From: Macrostomum hystrix | Lineage: Eukaryota; Platyhelminthes; Macrostomidae | Length of the DNA stretch: 64,000 bases | Reading direction: 5' to 3' | Assembly: GCA_950097015.1 (NCBI GenBank) | Contig: CATNEN010000002.1 | Location: 310,001-374,000 of the forward strand | Part shown: positions 19,355 to 34,300 of the stretch, piece by piece | Numbering within the stretch: the stretch's first letter is position 1 | How the letters are laid out: every line of letters begins with the position of its first letter | Translations under genes and position numbers: made by a program | The notes under the pieces: model-generated | Databases searched by the model: none | What the model was told of the DNA's origin: nothing | What the model saw: only the letters and a program-made list of their open reading frames with translations

Positions 19355-21474
19355 TATAGAGAATTAAGAATTGAGGATCGAACAGCCTTAATGCAGTTTT
19401 CTAGTCAAATATAGTAGTGCTGCGATAGGAGTTTTAGTTTCCTTTCAATGAAATTTTTTATTGCATCACTGTTTTATATAATATATTTTAAGCAAGAATT
19501 TTTACATTACTTTTTTAATTCAGTAAAATTGAATTAGATTTAAAACACCATTATAGTTTCTCGAAACAGAGCATTTGACGGGTTAGTTACTATTTGTTTA
19601 AGTGCTCAAAAGACAACTTAACATAAATTTCCGTCTGTTAAGTGAGTTTACACTTTCTTGATATGTATATCTAACGAACTGAATAAAGTATAGCTTGCAA
19701 TAATTATTGACTTACTTTATTCCAAGCCCTTCTGCGATAGCCGGACATTGGGATTTTGCAGCAACAAATACAAGTTGTTTCATATATTTAACAACAGTTC
19801 ATAAAAGCGCGTAAAAATAGCTGGAATTATTACAAAATACACCGAGCTCTGCACGATTGCTACTTTAATGAACTTGCAGAAAATTATCAACCGTATATTG
19901 TGTTGACTGGTTGAAGTCATTAGATTGCATTCATGGCTTACATTGCTGAAAGTCATGTGTTGCTGGAAGTCAATTTAAGTCGCAGCATGGCAGTTAAATT
20001 GCCTGGCAATCATGGCATGGCAGTGGCAGTCAAATGTATCAGTCAAATTGCATGGCATTCAAATGTCGAAAGTCTAATTTCGTGCTCCCTTAAACTTTCT
20101 TTGATGGACCACAAGGAGGATAATAATGGCCTAAACTATAATTTACGTCTATTAGAAAATGCCTATAGGTATACTTAAGCTAGGTAGCTACGCCGAAAAA
20201 GTCACTAACATTAGGATATAGAAAATTTTCGTTATTTTTACAAATAAATGGTGATCATTTTAGGATCTGTAGATCCAAATATCTTCTGTTGATTTATATT
20301 TTTCTGAAATTCTGAAATTAAATCCTGCAAGTTTTAAAAGTTTAACAATAAATTATAATATTTCATTGCATTTTTTTGCATTGCACTGCATTTCACCTGA
20401 CAGACATACGAGTGAGACAAACAGCTAGTGCAGTTGTCTTAATCCGTTAAACCTGTGTATTTTGTGTATTTAGTTGGACGCGTGAATTGATTAATGCGAT
20501 GGACTATAATTGGTTTGTGCATATAATTCGAACTATAATTGCATATATGGTCACTTAAACTGCGCGCATGTGTGGCAACAAAGTAAGTTTCCCTGGGCTT
20601 GAAATGCAGAATTCAAAAAAATTATCGGACTAAAGTTTCATGCGATGCTCAAATTTCAGTGTAGGACCATTAGGAAAATCGCCGATACTTCTTAGGGTAT
20701 CGGAATCAGAATGTCGCTCCATGTTTCTACCTTTTTATACATCGATGCCCACACTGCTATTATTGCACAGTTCGCTGCGTTGATAAAACCCAGGATTGCT
20801 TGACTTGGTGCTCCAAACTTAAAGTAGAAGGGCCCCAAACACCTTGAGGCATCCTCTGTGGTATAGTCGGGGAAAACTTAGATGACTTACAATGATGACT
20901 ACAGATATGACTTATGGGTTGGCTTTTCAGGGTAAATTTTGCTGGATTAATATAGCTGTCGATTGACCACGCATCACGCGCGTGAACAGTGCAAGCCAGA
21001 CACAGCTTACCCAGCGCCTTGACCCTGGGCGCGGATTTACAACCGAGCCCTGCCGCGCTCTGATTGGCATGACATCGTGCAGTGAGCTAGGCGGAGGTGG
21101 GGTGGGTACCAGTAAACAATACAATTCTATCAATATGTAATTAATATTTTGTAAGCATCCGCATCTTTTATTGCGTAGTCTAATGGAAAACAACATCTGC
21201 AGGTTCATTTTAACAGAGGAAATTTACCACGGAGAGTATTTTAAATACCCAAATCGTTATTTTTTCTGTATCTCCTAAAATATTCATCCGATCGCCATGT
21301 AAAACACAGAACACGCGCTAGAATTTTTGCTCTATACGATGAAATTGTTTCGAGAATCAAATACATCTGCATCGTCGAGGCATTCATCGATTATCGTCGT
21401 GGTGTCAAATGGCAAAACTCACCAATAAACATAATTTTCTACGCACAAAATATCTACATAAAGCCATCTCGGCG
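19355..21474. other. spacer between eIF1 and gene C
   Basis: Mostly AT-rich. A short stretch near 19930-20070 repeats CATGGCAGT- and GTCAAATG-like words. A GC-rich island at about 20960-21110 has no convincing frame. No gene is called. Confidence 0.5.
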
Positions 21475-21617
21475 TCCCAGTCACCAGGATCCCTTTCATT
21501 ACCGTCTGGAGCAACGGCGGCAACCATCGCGACTATCAATAAATCGGCATCGATCGGCATCTCAAAGACGGCTGCTTTATCACCAGACGGTGATTAAGGG
21601 GATCATGGTGACTGGGA
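21475..21617. repeat. 143-bp foldback sequence downstream of gene C
   Basis: Arms 21475-21509 and 21583-21617 are 35-base inverted repeats matching at 31 of 35 positions, with outer ends TCCCAGTCACCA and TGGTGACTGGGA. The 73-base loop has its own palindromic centre (CGGCATCGATCGGCATC). It may be a short MITE or a structured RNA element downstream of gene C. No target-site duplication was noticed. Confidence 0.7.
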
Positions 21618-21766
21618 TTCTAAGAAAGGGAGGCCCCTCTATCAGTTGGACTCAGATCGAGTTTTAATTAAGGCAGTGGGTATCTGAAATATCTCTGTGG
21701 TGTTTCCCCAGGGAGAAAAATAGCGTGTTGTTTCTACTGTTGATCGATGAATAATTAGTCAATCAA

Positions 21767-22308
21767 TCAATCAGTCGCTGCATCGACGCATCGCAGTCTT
21801 CGCCAAGTCCTGGCAGCGAGCTGGCGCAGTCGTCGTCGCCAATCGCGAGTCGACCATGCAGTCCCAGTAGGCCAATTGGCCATCTGAGTGATGCAATGCT
21901 CCATCATTGAATCCTCCGCAGTTGACGTGGATGTTGTAGTGTTAGTGGATCTGCGGCTGACCTCCTTGGCCGTGTCTGATAGGGCGGACATTGCGCGAAA
22001 GTCCAGCTGAACATAGTCCAGTGCCGGGGCTGGCAACGAGATTCGAGCTCTGTCATACTGCAGTTGGGCATAGTGCACAACAGCTGGGGCATTGTTTCTC
22101 GCGCACCGCTCGCTCTGCACTAATAGCGAGCTCAACGGTGAGCCGAGGTATGCATAGTTCAAGCTGGGGTCTGTCATCTCGTCTGGCGCCAGCAGGTTGG
22201 CGTAGGGTCTGTGCTCTTCTAGCCCGGCGGACCAACTCTGCATGGATACTGCTGGGATGTTGGCGTACTGCTGCCTCGCCACCGTACGCAGCTGGGGCTT
22301 GCAATTCG
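21767..22308 (-). CDS. gene C exon 3 (tyrosine-motif exon)
   Basis: The acceptor ttttccag is followed by an open frame of 179 codons to TGA. It carries QQYANI, RPYANL, LNYAYL, VHYAQL and LDYVQL in about 90 residues. The stop falls inside a TCAATCAATCAA microsatellite, so the true end could vary. A minus-strand ATTAAA at 21668-21663 may be the polyadenylation signal. Confidence 0.72.
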
Positions 22309-25300
22309 CTGGAAAAGGGTTGGTTCGCGATTAGTACTCGTACCATAGACTATTTCGAGTGTCAGGTAACTAGGTTTAGTCTGAGTTTGGTGTCAGAAAG
22401 CTGTAAGATTTAGGATAGGCAGTGGGGTGTCAGGAAGGCTGTGGGGTGTCAGGAAGGTTTTAAGTGTCAGGAAGGTTTTAAGTGTCAGGAAGGTTTTAGG
22501 TGTCAGGAAGGCTGTGGGGTGTCAGGAAGGTTTTAGGTGTCAGGAAGGCTGTGGGGTGTCAGGAAGGTTTGAGGTGTCAGGAAGGTTTGAGGTGTCAGGA
22601 AGGCTGTGGGGTGTCAGGAAGGTTTTAGGTGTCAGGAAGGTTTGAGATGTCAGGAAGGTTTTAGGTGTCAGGAAGGCTGTGGTGTGTCAGAAAGGCTGTG
22701 AGGTGTCATGAAGGCTGTGGGGTGTCAGAAATGGAGTCTTTATGGCTTCTAGAATATTTCTCGGGAAAATGTGAGATGATGACTTGGCCAAAGTAAATTT
22801 AAGCTTTCGTCCTGTGTTTTCTTTCGGTTGAATGAAAGATGCTTAGATTATTGGAGAATTTTACACATATAAGGATTCTTTTATCGACGCAATGTTACTC
22901 TTTAAAATTTTATATTTACTCCAAGATAGGAAAATTTGCGTTCTGGTGTGCAAGAAGACTGTAAAAGGTCTAGTAGGCTAATGATTTCCCAGAACAAAAA
23001 TGAAAATCACATTATTGAGTGAACTGCAAAATGGTATCACGTGTTTGTGAAATCTGACGTTTGTTTGAGCTTTATGGGCTACGATATCAGGCAAGGTTGT
23101 GATGCATTAGTTAAGGTACTTCGTAATAAATGATTAAATTGCTGCATATAAGTCACCCTGTTGAAAAGTCTGAATTAACTGTAGCACTCTATGATCACCT
23201 GTTTGACACTAGAATCACCTGTTTGACACTAGAATCACCTGTTAGACACTAGAAACACCTGTTTGACACTAGAAACACCTGTTTGACACTAGAATCACCT
23301 GTTTGACACTAGAATCACCTGTTAGACATTGGAATCACATGTTAGACACTGCATGGAATCACCTGTTTGACACTAGAAACACCTGTTTGACACTAGAATC
23401 ACCTGTTTGACACTAGAAACACCTGTTTGACACTAGAATCACCTGTTAGACACTAGAATCACCTGTTAGACACTAGAATCACCTGTTAGACACTAGAATC
23501 GCCTGTTAGACATTGGAATCACCTGTTTGACACTAGAAACACCTGTTAGACACTATAATCACCTGTTAGACACTAGAATCGCCTGTTAGACATTGGAATC
23601 ACCTGTTTGACACTAGAAACACCTGTTAGACACTAGAATCACATGTTAGACACTAGAATCGCCTGTTAGACATTGGAATCACCTGTTTGACACTAGAAAC
23701 ACCTGTTAGACACTAGAATCACCTGTTAGACACTAGAATCGCCTGTTAGACATTGGAATCACATGTTAGACACTAGAATCAGTTGTTCGACATTGGATTC
23801 AGTTGTTAGACATTGGATTCAGTTGTTAGACATTGGAATCAGTTGTTAGACATTGGATTCAGTTGTTAGACACTAGAATCACATGTTAGACACTGCATGG
23901 AATCACCTGTTTGACACTAGAATCAGTTGTTAGACATTGGAATCAGTTGTTAGACATTGGATTCAGTTGTTAGACATTGGAATCAGTTGTTAGACATTGG
24001 ATTCAGTTGTTAGACATTAGAATCAGTTGTTAGACATTGGATTCAGTTGTTAGACATTGGAATCAGTTGTTAGACATTGGAATCAGTTGTTAGACATTGG
24101 ATTCAGTTGTTAGACATTGGATTCAGTTGTTAGACATTGGATTCAGTTGTTAGACATTGGAATCAGTTGTTAGACATTGGAATCAGTTGTTAGACATTGG
24201 ATTCAGTTGTTAGACACTAGAATCACATGTTAGACACTGCATGGAATCACCTGTTTGACACTAGAATCAGTTGTTCGACATTGGATTCAGTTGTTAGACA
24301 TTGGATTCAGTTGTTAGACATTGGATTCAGTTGTTAGACATTGGATTCAGTTGTTAGACATTGGATTCAGTTGTTAGACATTGGATTCAGTTGCTCGACA
24401 TTGGATTCAGTTGTTAGACATTGGATTCAGTTGTTAGACATTGGAATCAGTTGTTAGACATTGGAATCAGTTGTTAGACATTGGAATCAGTTGTTAGACA
24501 TTAGAATCAGTTGTTAGACATTGGATTCAGTTGTTAGACATTAGAATCAGTTGTTAGACATTGGATTCAGTTGTTAGACATTGGAATCAGTTGTTAGACA
24601 TTTGATTCAGTTGTTAGACATTGGAATCAGTTGTTAGACATTGGAATCAGTTGTTAGACATTGGAATCAGTTGTTAGACATTGGAATCAGTTGTTAGACA
24701 TTGGGTTCAGTTGTTAGACATTGGATTCAGTTGTTAGACATTGGAATCAGTTGTTAGACATTGGAATCAGTTGTTAGACATTGGAATCAGTTGTTAGACA
24801 TTGGAATCAGTTGTTAGACATTGGATTCAGTTGTTAGACACTAGAATCACATGTTAGACACTGCATGGAATCACCTGTTTGACACTAGAATCAGTTGTTC
24901 GACATTGGATTCAGTTGTTAGACATTGGATTCAGTTGTTAGACATTGGAATCAGTTGTTAGACATTGGAATCAGTTGTTAGACATTGGAATCAGTTGTTA
25001 GACATTAGAATCAGTTGTTAGACATTGGATTCAGTTGTTAGACATTAGAATCAGTTGTTAGACATTGGATTCAGTTGTTAGACATTGGATTCAGTTGTTA
25101 GACATTGGATTCAGTTGTTAGACATTGGAATCAGTTGTTAGACATTGGAATCAGTTGTTAGACATTGGAATCAGTTGTTAGACATTGGAATCAGTTGTTA
25201 GACATTGGATTCAGTTGTTAGACATTGGATTCAGTTGTTAGACATTGGAATCAGTTGTTAGACATTGGAATCAGTTGTTAGACATTGGAATCAGTTGTTA

Positions 25301-28300
25301 GACATTGGAATCAGTTGTTAGACATTGGATTCAGTTGTTAGACACTAGAATCACATGTTAGACATTGGATTCAGTTGTTAGACATTGGAATCAGTTGTTA
25401 GACATTGGAATCAGTTGTTAGACATTGGAATCAGTTGTTAGACATTAGAATCAGTTGTTAGACATTGGATTCAGTTGTTAGACATTAGAATCAGTTGTTA
25501 GACATTGGATTCAGTTGTTAGACATTGGAATCAGTTGTTAGACATTGGATTCAGTTGTTAGACATTGGAATCAGTTGTTAGACATTGGAATCAGTTGTTA
25601 GACATTGGAATCAGTTGTTAGACATTGGAATCAGTTGTTAGACATTGGATTCAGTTGTTAGACATTGGATTCAGTTGTTAGACATTGGAATCAGTTGTTA
25701 GACATTGGAATCAGTTGTTAGACATTGGAATCAGTTGTTAGACATTGGAATCAGTTGTTAGACATTGGATTCAGTTGTTAGACACTAGAATCACATGTTA
25801 GACACTGCATGGAATCACCTGTTTGACACTAGAATCAGTTGTTCGACATTGGATTCAGTTGTTAGACATTGGAATCACCTGTTTGACACTAGAATCAGTT
25901 GTTCGACATTGGATTCAGTTGTTAGACATTGGATTCAGTTGTTAGACATTGGATTCAGTTGTTAGACATTGGATTCAGTTGTTAGACATTGGATTCAGTT
26001 GTTAGACATTGGATTCAGTTGTTCGACATTGGATTCAGTTGTTAGACATTGGATTCAGTTGTTAGACATTGGAATCAGTTGTTAGACATTGGAATCAGTT
26101 GTTAGACATTGGAATCAGTTGTTAGACATTAGAATCAGTTGTTAGACATTGGATTCAGTTGTTAGACATTAGAATCAGTTGTTAGACATTGGATTCAGTT
26201 GTTAGACATTGGAATCAGTTGTTAGACATTGGATTCAGTTGTTAGACATTGGAATCAGTTGTTAGACATTGGAATCAGTTGTTAGACATTGGAATCAGTT
26301 GTTAGACATTGGAATCAGTTGTTAGACATTGGGTTCAGTTGTTAGACATTGGATTCAGTTGTTAGACATTGGAATCAGTTGTTAGACATTGGAATCAGTT
26401 GTTAGACATTGGAATCAGTTGTTAGACATTGGAATCAGTTGTTAGACATTGGATTCAGTTGTTAGACACTAGAATCACATGTTAGACACTGCATGGAATC
26501 ACCTGTTTGACACTAGAATCAGTTGTTAGACATTGGAATCAGTTGTTAGACATTGGATTCAGTTGTTAGACATTGGAATCAGTTGTTAGACATTGGATTC
26601 AGTTGTTAGACATTAGAATCAGTTGTTAGACATTGGATTCAGTTGTTAGACATTGGAATCAGTTGTTAGACATTGGAATCAGTTGTTAGACATTGGATTC
26701 AGTTGTTAGACATTGGATTCAGTTGTTAGACATTGGATTCAGTTGTTAGACATTGGAATCAGTTGTTAGACATTGGAATCAGTTGTTAGACATTGGATTC
26801 AGTTGTTAGACACTAGAATCACATGTTAGACACTGCATGGAATCACCTGTTTGACACTAGAATCAGTTGTTCTACATTGGATTCAGTTGTTAGACATTGG
26901 ATTCAGTTGTTAGACATTGGATTCAGTTGTTAGACATTGGATTCAGTTGTTAGACATTGGATTCAGTTGTTAGACATTGGATTCAGTTGTTCGACATTGG
27001 ATTCAGTTGTTAGACATTGGATTCAGTTGTTAGACATTGGAATCAGTTGTTAGACATTGGAATCAGTTGTTAGACATTCGAATCAGTTGTTAGACATTAG
27101 AATCAGTTGTTAGACATTGGATTCAGTTGTTAGACATTAGAATCAGTTGTTAGACATTGGATTCAGTTGTTAGACATTGGAATCAGTTGTTAGACATTTG
27201 ATTCAGTTGTTAGACATTGGAATCAGTTGTTAGACATTGGAATCAGTTGTTAGACATTGGAATCAGTTGTTAGACATTGGAATCAGTTGTTAGACATTGG
27301 GTTCAGTTGTTAGACATTGGATTCAGTTGTTAGACATTGGAATCAGTTGTTAGACATTGGAATCAGTTGTTAGACATTGGAATCAGTTGTTAGACATTGG
27401 AATCAGTTGTTAGACATTGGATTCAGTTGTTAGACACTAGAATCACATGTTAGACACTGCATGGAATCACCTGTTTGACACTAGAATCAGTTGTTCGACA
27501 TTGGATTCAGTTGTTAGACATTGGATTCAGTTGTTAGACATTGGAATCAGTTGTTAGACATTGGAATCAGTTGTTAGACATTGGAATCAGTTGTTAGACA
27601 TTAGAATCAGTTGTTAGACATTGGATTCAGTTGTTAGACATTAGAATCAGTTGTTAGACATTGGATTCAGTTGTTAGACATTGGAATCAGTTGTTAGACA
27701 TTGGATTCAGTTGTTAGACATTGGAATCAGTTGTTAGACATTGGAATCAGTTGTTAGACATTGGAATCAGTTGTTAGACATTGGAATCAGTTGTTAGACA
27801 TTGGATTCAGTTGTTAGACATTGGATTCAGTTGTTAGACATTGGAATCAGTTGTTAGACATTGGAATCAGTTGTTAGACATTGGAATCAGTTGTTAGACA
27901 TTGGAATCAGTTGTTAGACATTGGATTCAGTTGTTAGACACTAGAATCACATGTTAGACATTGGATTCAGTTGTTAGACATTGGAATCAGTTGTTAGACA
28001 TTGGAATCAGTTGTTAGACATTGGAATCAGTTGTTAGACATTAGAATCAGTTGTTAGACATTGGATTCAGTTGTTAGACATTAGAATCAGTTGTTAGACA
28101 TTGGATTCAGTTGTTAGACATTGGAATCAGTTGTTAGACATTGGATTCAGTTGTTAGACATTGGAATCAGTTGTTAGACATTGGAATCAGTTGTTAGACA
28201 TTGGAATCAGTTGTTAGACATTGGAATCAGTTGTTAGACATTGGATTCAGTTGTTAGACATTGGATTCAGTTGTTAGACATTGGAATCAGTTGTTAGACA

Positions 28301-31300
28301 TTGGAATCAGTTGTTAGACATTGGAATCAGTTGTTAGACATTGGAATCAGTTGTTAGACATTGGATTCAGTTGTTAGACACTAGAATCACATGTTAGACA
28401 CTGCATGGAATCACCTGTTTGACACTAGAATCAGTTGTTCGACATTGGATTCAGTTGTTAGACATTGGAATCACCTGTTTGACACTAGAATCAGTTGTTC
28501 GACATTGGATTCAGTTGTTAGACATTGGATTCAGTTGTTAGACATTGGATTCAGTTGTTAGACATTGGATTCAGTTGTTAGACATTGGATTCAGTTGTTA
28601 GACATTGGATTCAGTTGTTCGACATTGGATTCAGTTGTTAGACATTGGATTCAGTTGTTAGACATTGGAATCAGTTGTTAGACATTGGAATCAGTTGTTA
28701 GACATTGGAATCAGTTGTTAGACATTGGAATCAGTTGTTAGACATTGGATTCAGTTGTTAGACATTAGAATCAGTTGTTAGACATTGGATTCAGTTGTTA
28801 GACATTGGAATCAGTTGTTAGACATTGGATTCAGTTGTTAGACATTGGAATCAGTTGTTAGACATTGGAATCAGTTGTTAGACATTGGAATCAGTTGTTA
28901 GACATTGGAATCAGTTGTTAGACATTGGGTTCAGTTGTTAGACATTGGATTCAGTTGTTAGACATTGGAATCAGTTGTTAGACATTGGAATCAGTTGTTA
29001 GACATTGGAATCAGTTGTTAGACATTGGAATCAGTTGTTAGACATTGGATTCAGTTGTTAGACACTAGAATCACATGTTAGACACTGCATGGAATCACCT
29101 GTTTGACACTAGAATCAGTTGTTCGACATTGGATTCAGTTGTTAGACATTGGATTCAGTTGTTAGACATTGGAATCAGTTGTTAGACATTGGAATCAGTT
29201 GTTAGACATTGGAATCAGTTGTTAGACATTAGAATCAGTTGTTAGACATTGGATTCAGTTGTTAGACATTAGAATCAGTTGTTAGACATTGGATTCAGTT
29301 GTTAGACATTGGAATCAGTTGTTAGACATTGGATTCAGTTGTTAGACATTGGAATCAGTTGTTAGACATTGGAATCAGTTGTTAGACATTGGAATCAGTT
29401 GTTAGACATTGGAATCAGTTGTTAGACATTGGATTCAGTTGTTAGACATTGGATTCAGTTGTTAGACATTGGAATCAGTTGTTAGACATTGGAATCAGTT
29501 GTTAGACATTGGAATCAGTTGTTAGACATTGGAATCAGTTGTTAGACATTGGATTCAGTTGTTAGACACTAGAATCACATGTTAGACATTGGATTCAGTT
29601 GTTAGACATTGGAATCAGTTGTTAGACATTGGAATCAGTTGTTAGACATTGTAATCAGTTGTTAGACATTAGAATCAGTTGTTAGACATTGGATTCAGTT
29701 GTTAGACATTAGAATCAGTTGTTAGACATTGGATTCAGTTGTTAGACATTGGAATCAGTTGTTAGACATTGGATTCAGTTGTTAGACTTTGGAATCAGTT
29801 GTTAGACATTGGAATCAGTTGTTAGACATTGGAATCAGTTGTTAGACATTGGAATCAGTTGTTAGACATTGGATTCAGTTGTTAGACATTGGATTCAGTT
29901 GTTAGACATTGGAATCAGTTGTTAGACATTGGAATCAGTTGTTAGACATTGGAATCAGTTGTTAGACATTGGAATCAGTTGTTAGACATTGGATTCAGTT
30001 GTTAGACATTGGAATCAGTTGTTAGACATTGGAATCAGTTGTTAGACATTGGAATCAGTTGTTAGACATTAGAATCAGTTGTTAGACATTGGATTCAGTT
30101 GTTAGACATTGGAATCAGTTGTTAGACATTGGATTCAGTTGTTAGACATTGGAATCAGTTGTTAGACATTGGAATCAGTTGTTAGACATTGGAATCAGTT
30201 GTTAGACATTGGAATCAGTTGTTAGACATTGGATTCAGTTGTTAGACATTGGATTCAGTTGTTAGACATTGGAATCAGTTGTTAGACATTGGAATCAGTT
30301 GTTAGACATTGGAATCAGTTGTTAGACATTGGAATCAGTTGTTAGACATTGGATTCAGTTGTTAGACACTAGAATCACATGTTAGACATTGGATTCAGTT
30401 GTTAGACATTGGAATCAGTTGTTAGACATTGGATTCAGTTGTTAGACATTGGAATCAGTTGTTAGACATTAGAATCAGTTGTTAGACATTGGATTCAGTT
30501 GTTAGACATTAGAATCAGTTGTTAGACATTGGATTCAGTTGTTAGACATTGGAATCAGTTGTTAGACATTGGATTCAGTTGTTAGACATTGGAATCAGTT
30601 GTTAGACATTGGAATCAGTTGTTAGACATTGGAATCAGTTGTTAGACATTGGAATCAGTTGTTAGACATTGGATTCAGTTGTTAGACATTGGATTCAGTT
30701 GTTAGACATTGGAATCAGTTGTTAGACATTGGAATCAGTTGTTAGACATTGGAATCAGTTGTTAGACATTGGAATCAGTTGTTAGACATTGGATTCAGTT
30801 GTTAGACACTAGAATCACATGTTAGACACTGCATGGAATCACCTGTTTGACACTAGAATCAGTTGTTCGACATTGGATTCAGTTGTTAGACATTGGAATC
30901 AGTTGTTAGACATTGGAATCAGTTGTTAGACATTGGAATCAGTTGTTAGACATTGGAATCAGTTGTTAGACATTAGAATCAGTTGTTAGACATTGGATTC
31001 AGTTGTTAGACATTAGAATCAGTTGTTAGACATTGGATTCAGTTGTTAGACATTAGAATCAGTTGTTAGACATTGGATTCAGTTGTTAGACATTGGAATC
31101 AGTTGTTAGACATTGGAATCAGTTGTTAGACATTGGAATCAGTTGTTAGACATTGGATTCAGTTGTTAGACATTGGATTCAGTTGTTAGACATTGGAATC
31201 AGTTGTTAGACATTGGAATCAGTTGTTAGACATTGGAATCAGTTGTTAGACATTGGAATCAGTTGTTAGACATTGGATTCAGTTGTTAGACACTAGAATC

Positions 31301-34300
31301 ACATGTTAGACACTGCATGGAATCACCTGTTTGACACTAGAATCAGTTGTTCGACATTGGATTCAGTTGTTAGACATTGGATTCAGTTGTTAGACATTGG
31401 AATCAGTTGTTAGACATTGGAATCAGTTGTTAGACATTGGAATCAGTTGTTAGACATTAGAATCAGTTGTTAGACATTGGATTCAGTTGTTAGACATTAG
31501 AATCAGTTGTTAGACATTGGATTCAGTTGTTAGACATTGGAATCAGTTGTTAGACATTGGAATCAGTTGTTAGACATTGGAATCAGTTGTTAGACATTGG
31601 ATTCAGTTGTTAGACATTGGATTCAGTTGTTAGACATTGGATTCAGTTGTTAGACATTGGAATCAGTTGTTAGACATTGGAATCAGTTGTTAGACATTGG
31701 AATCAGTTGTTAGACATTGGAATCAGTTGTTAGACATTGGATTCAGTTGTTAGACATTGGATTCAGTTGTTAGACATTGGAATCAGTTGTTAGACATTGG
31801 AATCAGTTGTTAGACATTAGAATCAGTTGTTAGACATTGGATTCAGTTGTTAGACATTGGAATCAGTTGTTAGACATTGGAATCAGTTGTTAGACATTGG
31901 AATCAGTTGTTAGACATTGGAATCAGTTGTTAGACATTGGATTCAGTTGTTAGACATTGGATTCAGTTGTTAGACATTGGATTCAGTTGTTAGACATTGG
32001 ATTCAGTTGTTAGACATTGGATTCAGTTGTTAGACATTGGAATCAGTTGTTAGACATTGGAATCAGTTGTTAGACATTGGATTCAGTTGTTAGACATTGG
32101 ATTCAGTTGTTAGACATTGGAATCAGTTGTTAGACATTGGATTCAGTTGTTAGACATTAGAATCAGTTGTTAGACATTGGATTCAGTTGTTAGACATTGG
32201 AATCAGTTGTTAGACATTGGAATCAGTTGTTAGACATTGGAATCAGTTGTTAGACATTAGAATCAGTTGTTAGACATTGGATTCAGTTGTTAGACATTGG
32301 ATTCAGTTGTTAGACATTGGAATCAGTTGTTAGACATTGGATTCAGTTGTTAGACACTAGAATCACATGTTAGACACTGCATGGAATCACCTGTTTGACA
32401 CTAGAATCAGTTGTTCGACATTGGATTCAGTTGTTAGACATTGGATTCAGTTGTTAGACATTGGAATCAGTTGTTAGACATTGGATTCAGTTGTTAGACA
32501 TTAGAATCAGTTGTTAGACATTGGATTCAGTTGTTAGACATTGGAATCAGTTGTTAGACATTGGAATCAGTTGTTAGACATTGGAATCAGTTGTTAGACA
32601 TTGGAATCAGTTGTTAGACATTGGATTCAGTTGTTAGACATTGGATTCAGTTGTTAGACATTGGAATCAGTTGTTAGACATTGGAATCAGTTGTTAGACA
32701 TTGGAATCAGTTGTTAGACATTGGAATCAGTTGTTAGACGCGAGAATCAGTTGTTAGACGCGAGAATCAGTTGTTAGACATTGGAATCAGTTGTTAGACA
32801 TTGGAATAAGTTGTTAGACACGGGAATCAGTTGTTAGACACTGGAATCACCTGTTTGACACTAGAATCAGTTGTTAGACATTGGAATCAGTTGTTAGACA
32901 TTGGAATCAGTTGTTAGACATTGGATTCAGTTGTTAGACATTGGATTCAGTTGTTAGACATTGGATTCAGTTGTTAGACATTGGAATCAGTTGTTAGACG
33001 CGAGAATCAGTTGTTAGACATTGGAATCAGTTGTTAGACATTGGAATCAGTTGTTAGACATTGGAATCAGTTGTTAGACATTGGATTCAGTTGTTAGACA
33101 TTGGAATCACCTGTTTGACACTAGAATCAGTTGTTCGACATTGGATTCAGTTGTTAGACATTGGATTCAGTTGTTAGACATTGGATTCAGTTGTTAGACA
33201 TTGGATTCAGTTGTTAGACATTGGAATCAGTTGTTAGACATTAGAATCAGTTGTTAGACATTGGATTCAGTTGTTAGACATTAGAATCAGTTGTTAGACA
33301 TTGGATTCAGTTGTTAGACATTGGAATCAGTTGTTAGACATTGGATTCAGTTGTTAGACATTGGAATCAGTTGTTAGACATTGGAATCAGTTGTTAGACA
33401 TTGGAATCAGTTGTTAGACATTGGAATCAGTTGTTAGACATTGGGTTCAGTTGTTAGACATTGGATTCAGTTGTTAGACATTGGAATCAGTTGTTAGACA
33501 TTGGAATCAGTTGTTAGACATTGGAATCAGTTGTTAGACATTGGAATCAGTTGTTAGACATTGGATTCAGTTGTTAGACACTAGAATCACATGTTAGACA
33601 CTGCATGGAATCACCTGTTTGACACTAGAATCAGTTGTTAGACATTGGAATCAGTTGTTAGACATTGGATTCAGTTGTTAGACATTGGAATCAGTTGTTA
33701 GACATTGGATTCAGTTGTTAGACATTAGAATCAGTTGTTAGACATTGGATTCAGTTGTTAGACATTGGAATCAGTTGTTAGACATTGGAATCAGTTGTTA
33801 GACATTGGATTCAGTTGTTAGACATTGGATTCAGTTGTTAGACATTGGATTCAGTTGTTAGACATTGGAATCAGTTGTTAGACATTGGAATCAGTTGTTA
33901 GACATTGGATTCAGTTGTTAGACACTAGAATCACATGTTAGACACTGCATGGAATCACCTGTTTGACACTAGAATCAGTTGTTCTACATTGGATTCAGTT
34001 GTTAGACATTGGATTCAGTTGTTAGACATTGGATTCAGTTGTTAGACATTGGATTCAGTTGTTAGACATTGGATTCAGTTGTTAGACATTGGATTCAGTT
34101 GTTCGACATTGGATTCAGTTGTTAGACATTGGATTCAGTTGTTAGACATTGGAATCAGTTGTTAGACATTGGAATCAGTTGTTAGACATTCGAATCAGTT
34201 GTTAGACATTAGAATCAGTTGTTAGACATTGGATTCAGTTGTTAGACATTAGAATCAGTTGTTAGACATTGGATTCAGTTGTTAGACATTGGAATCAGTT

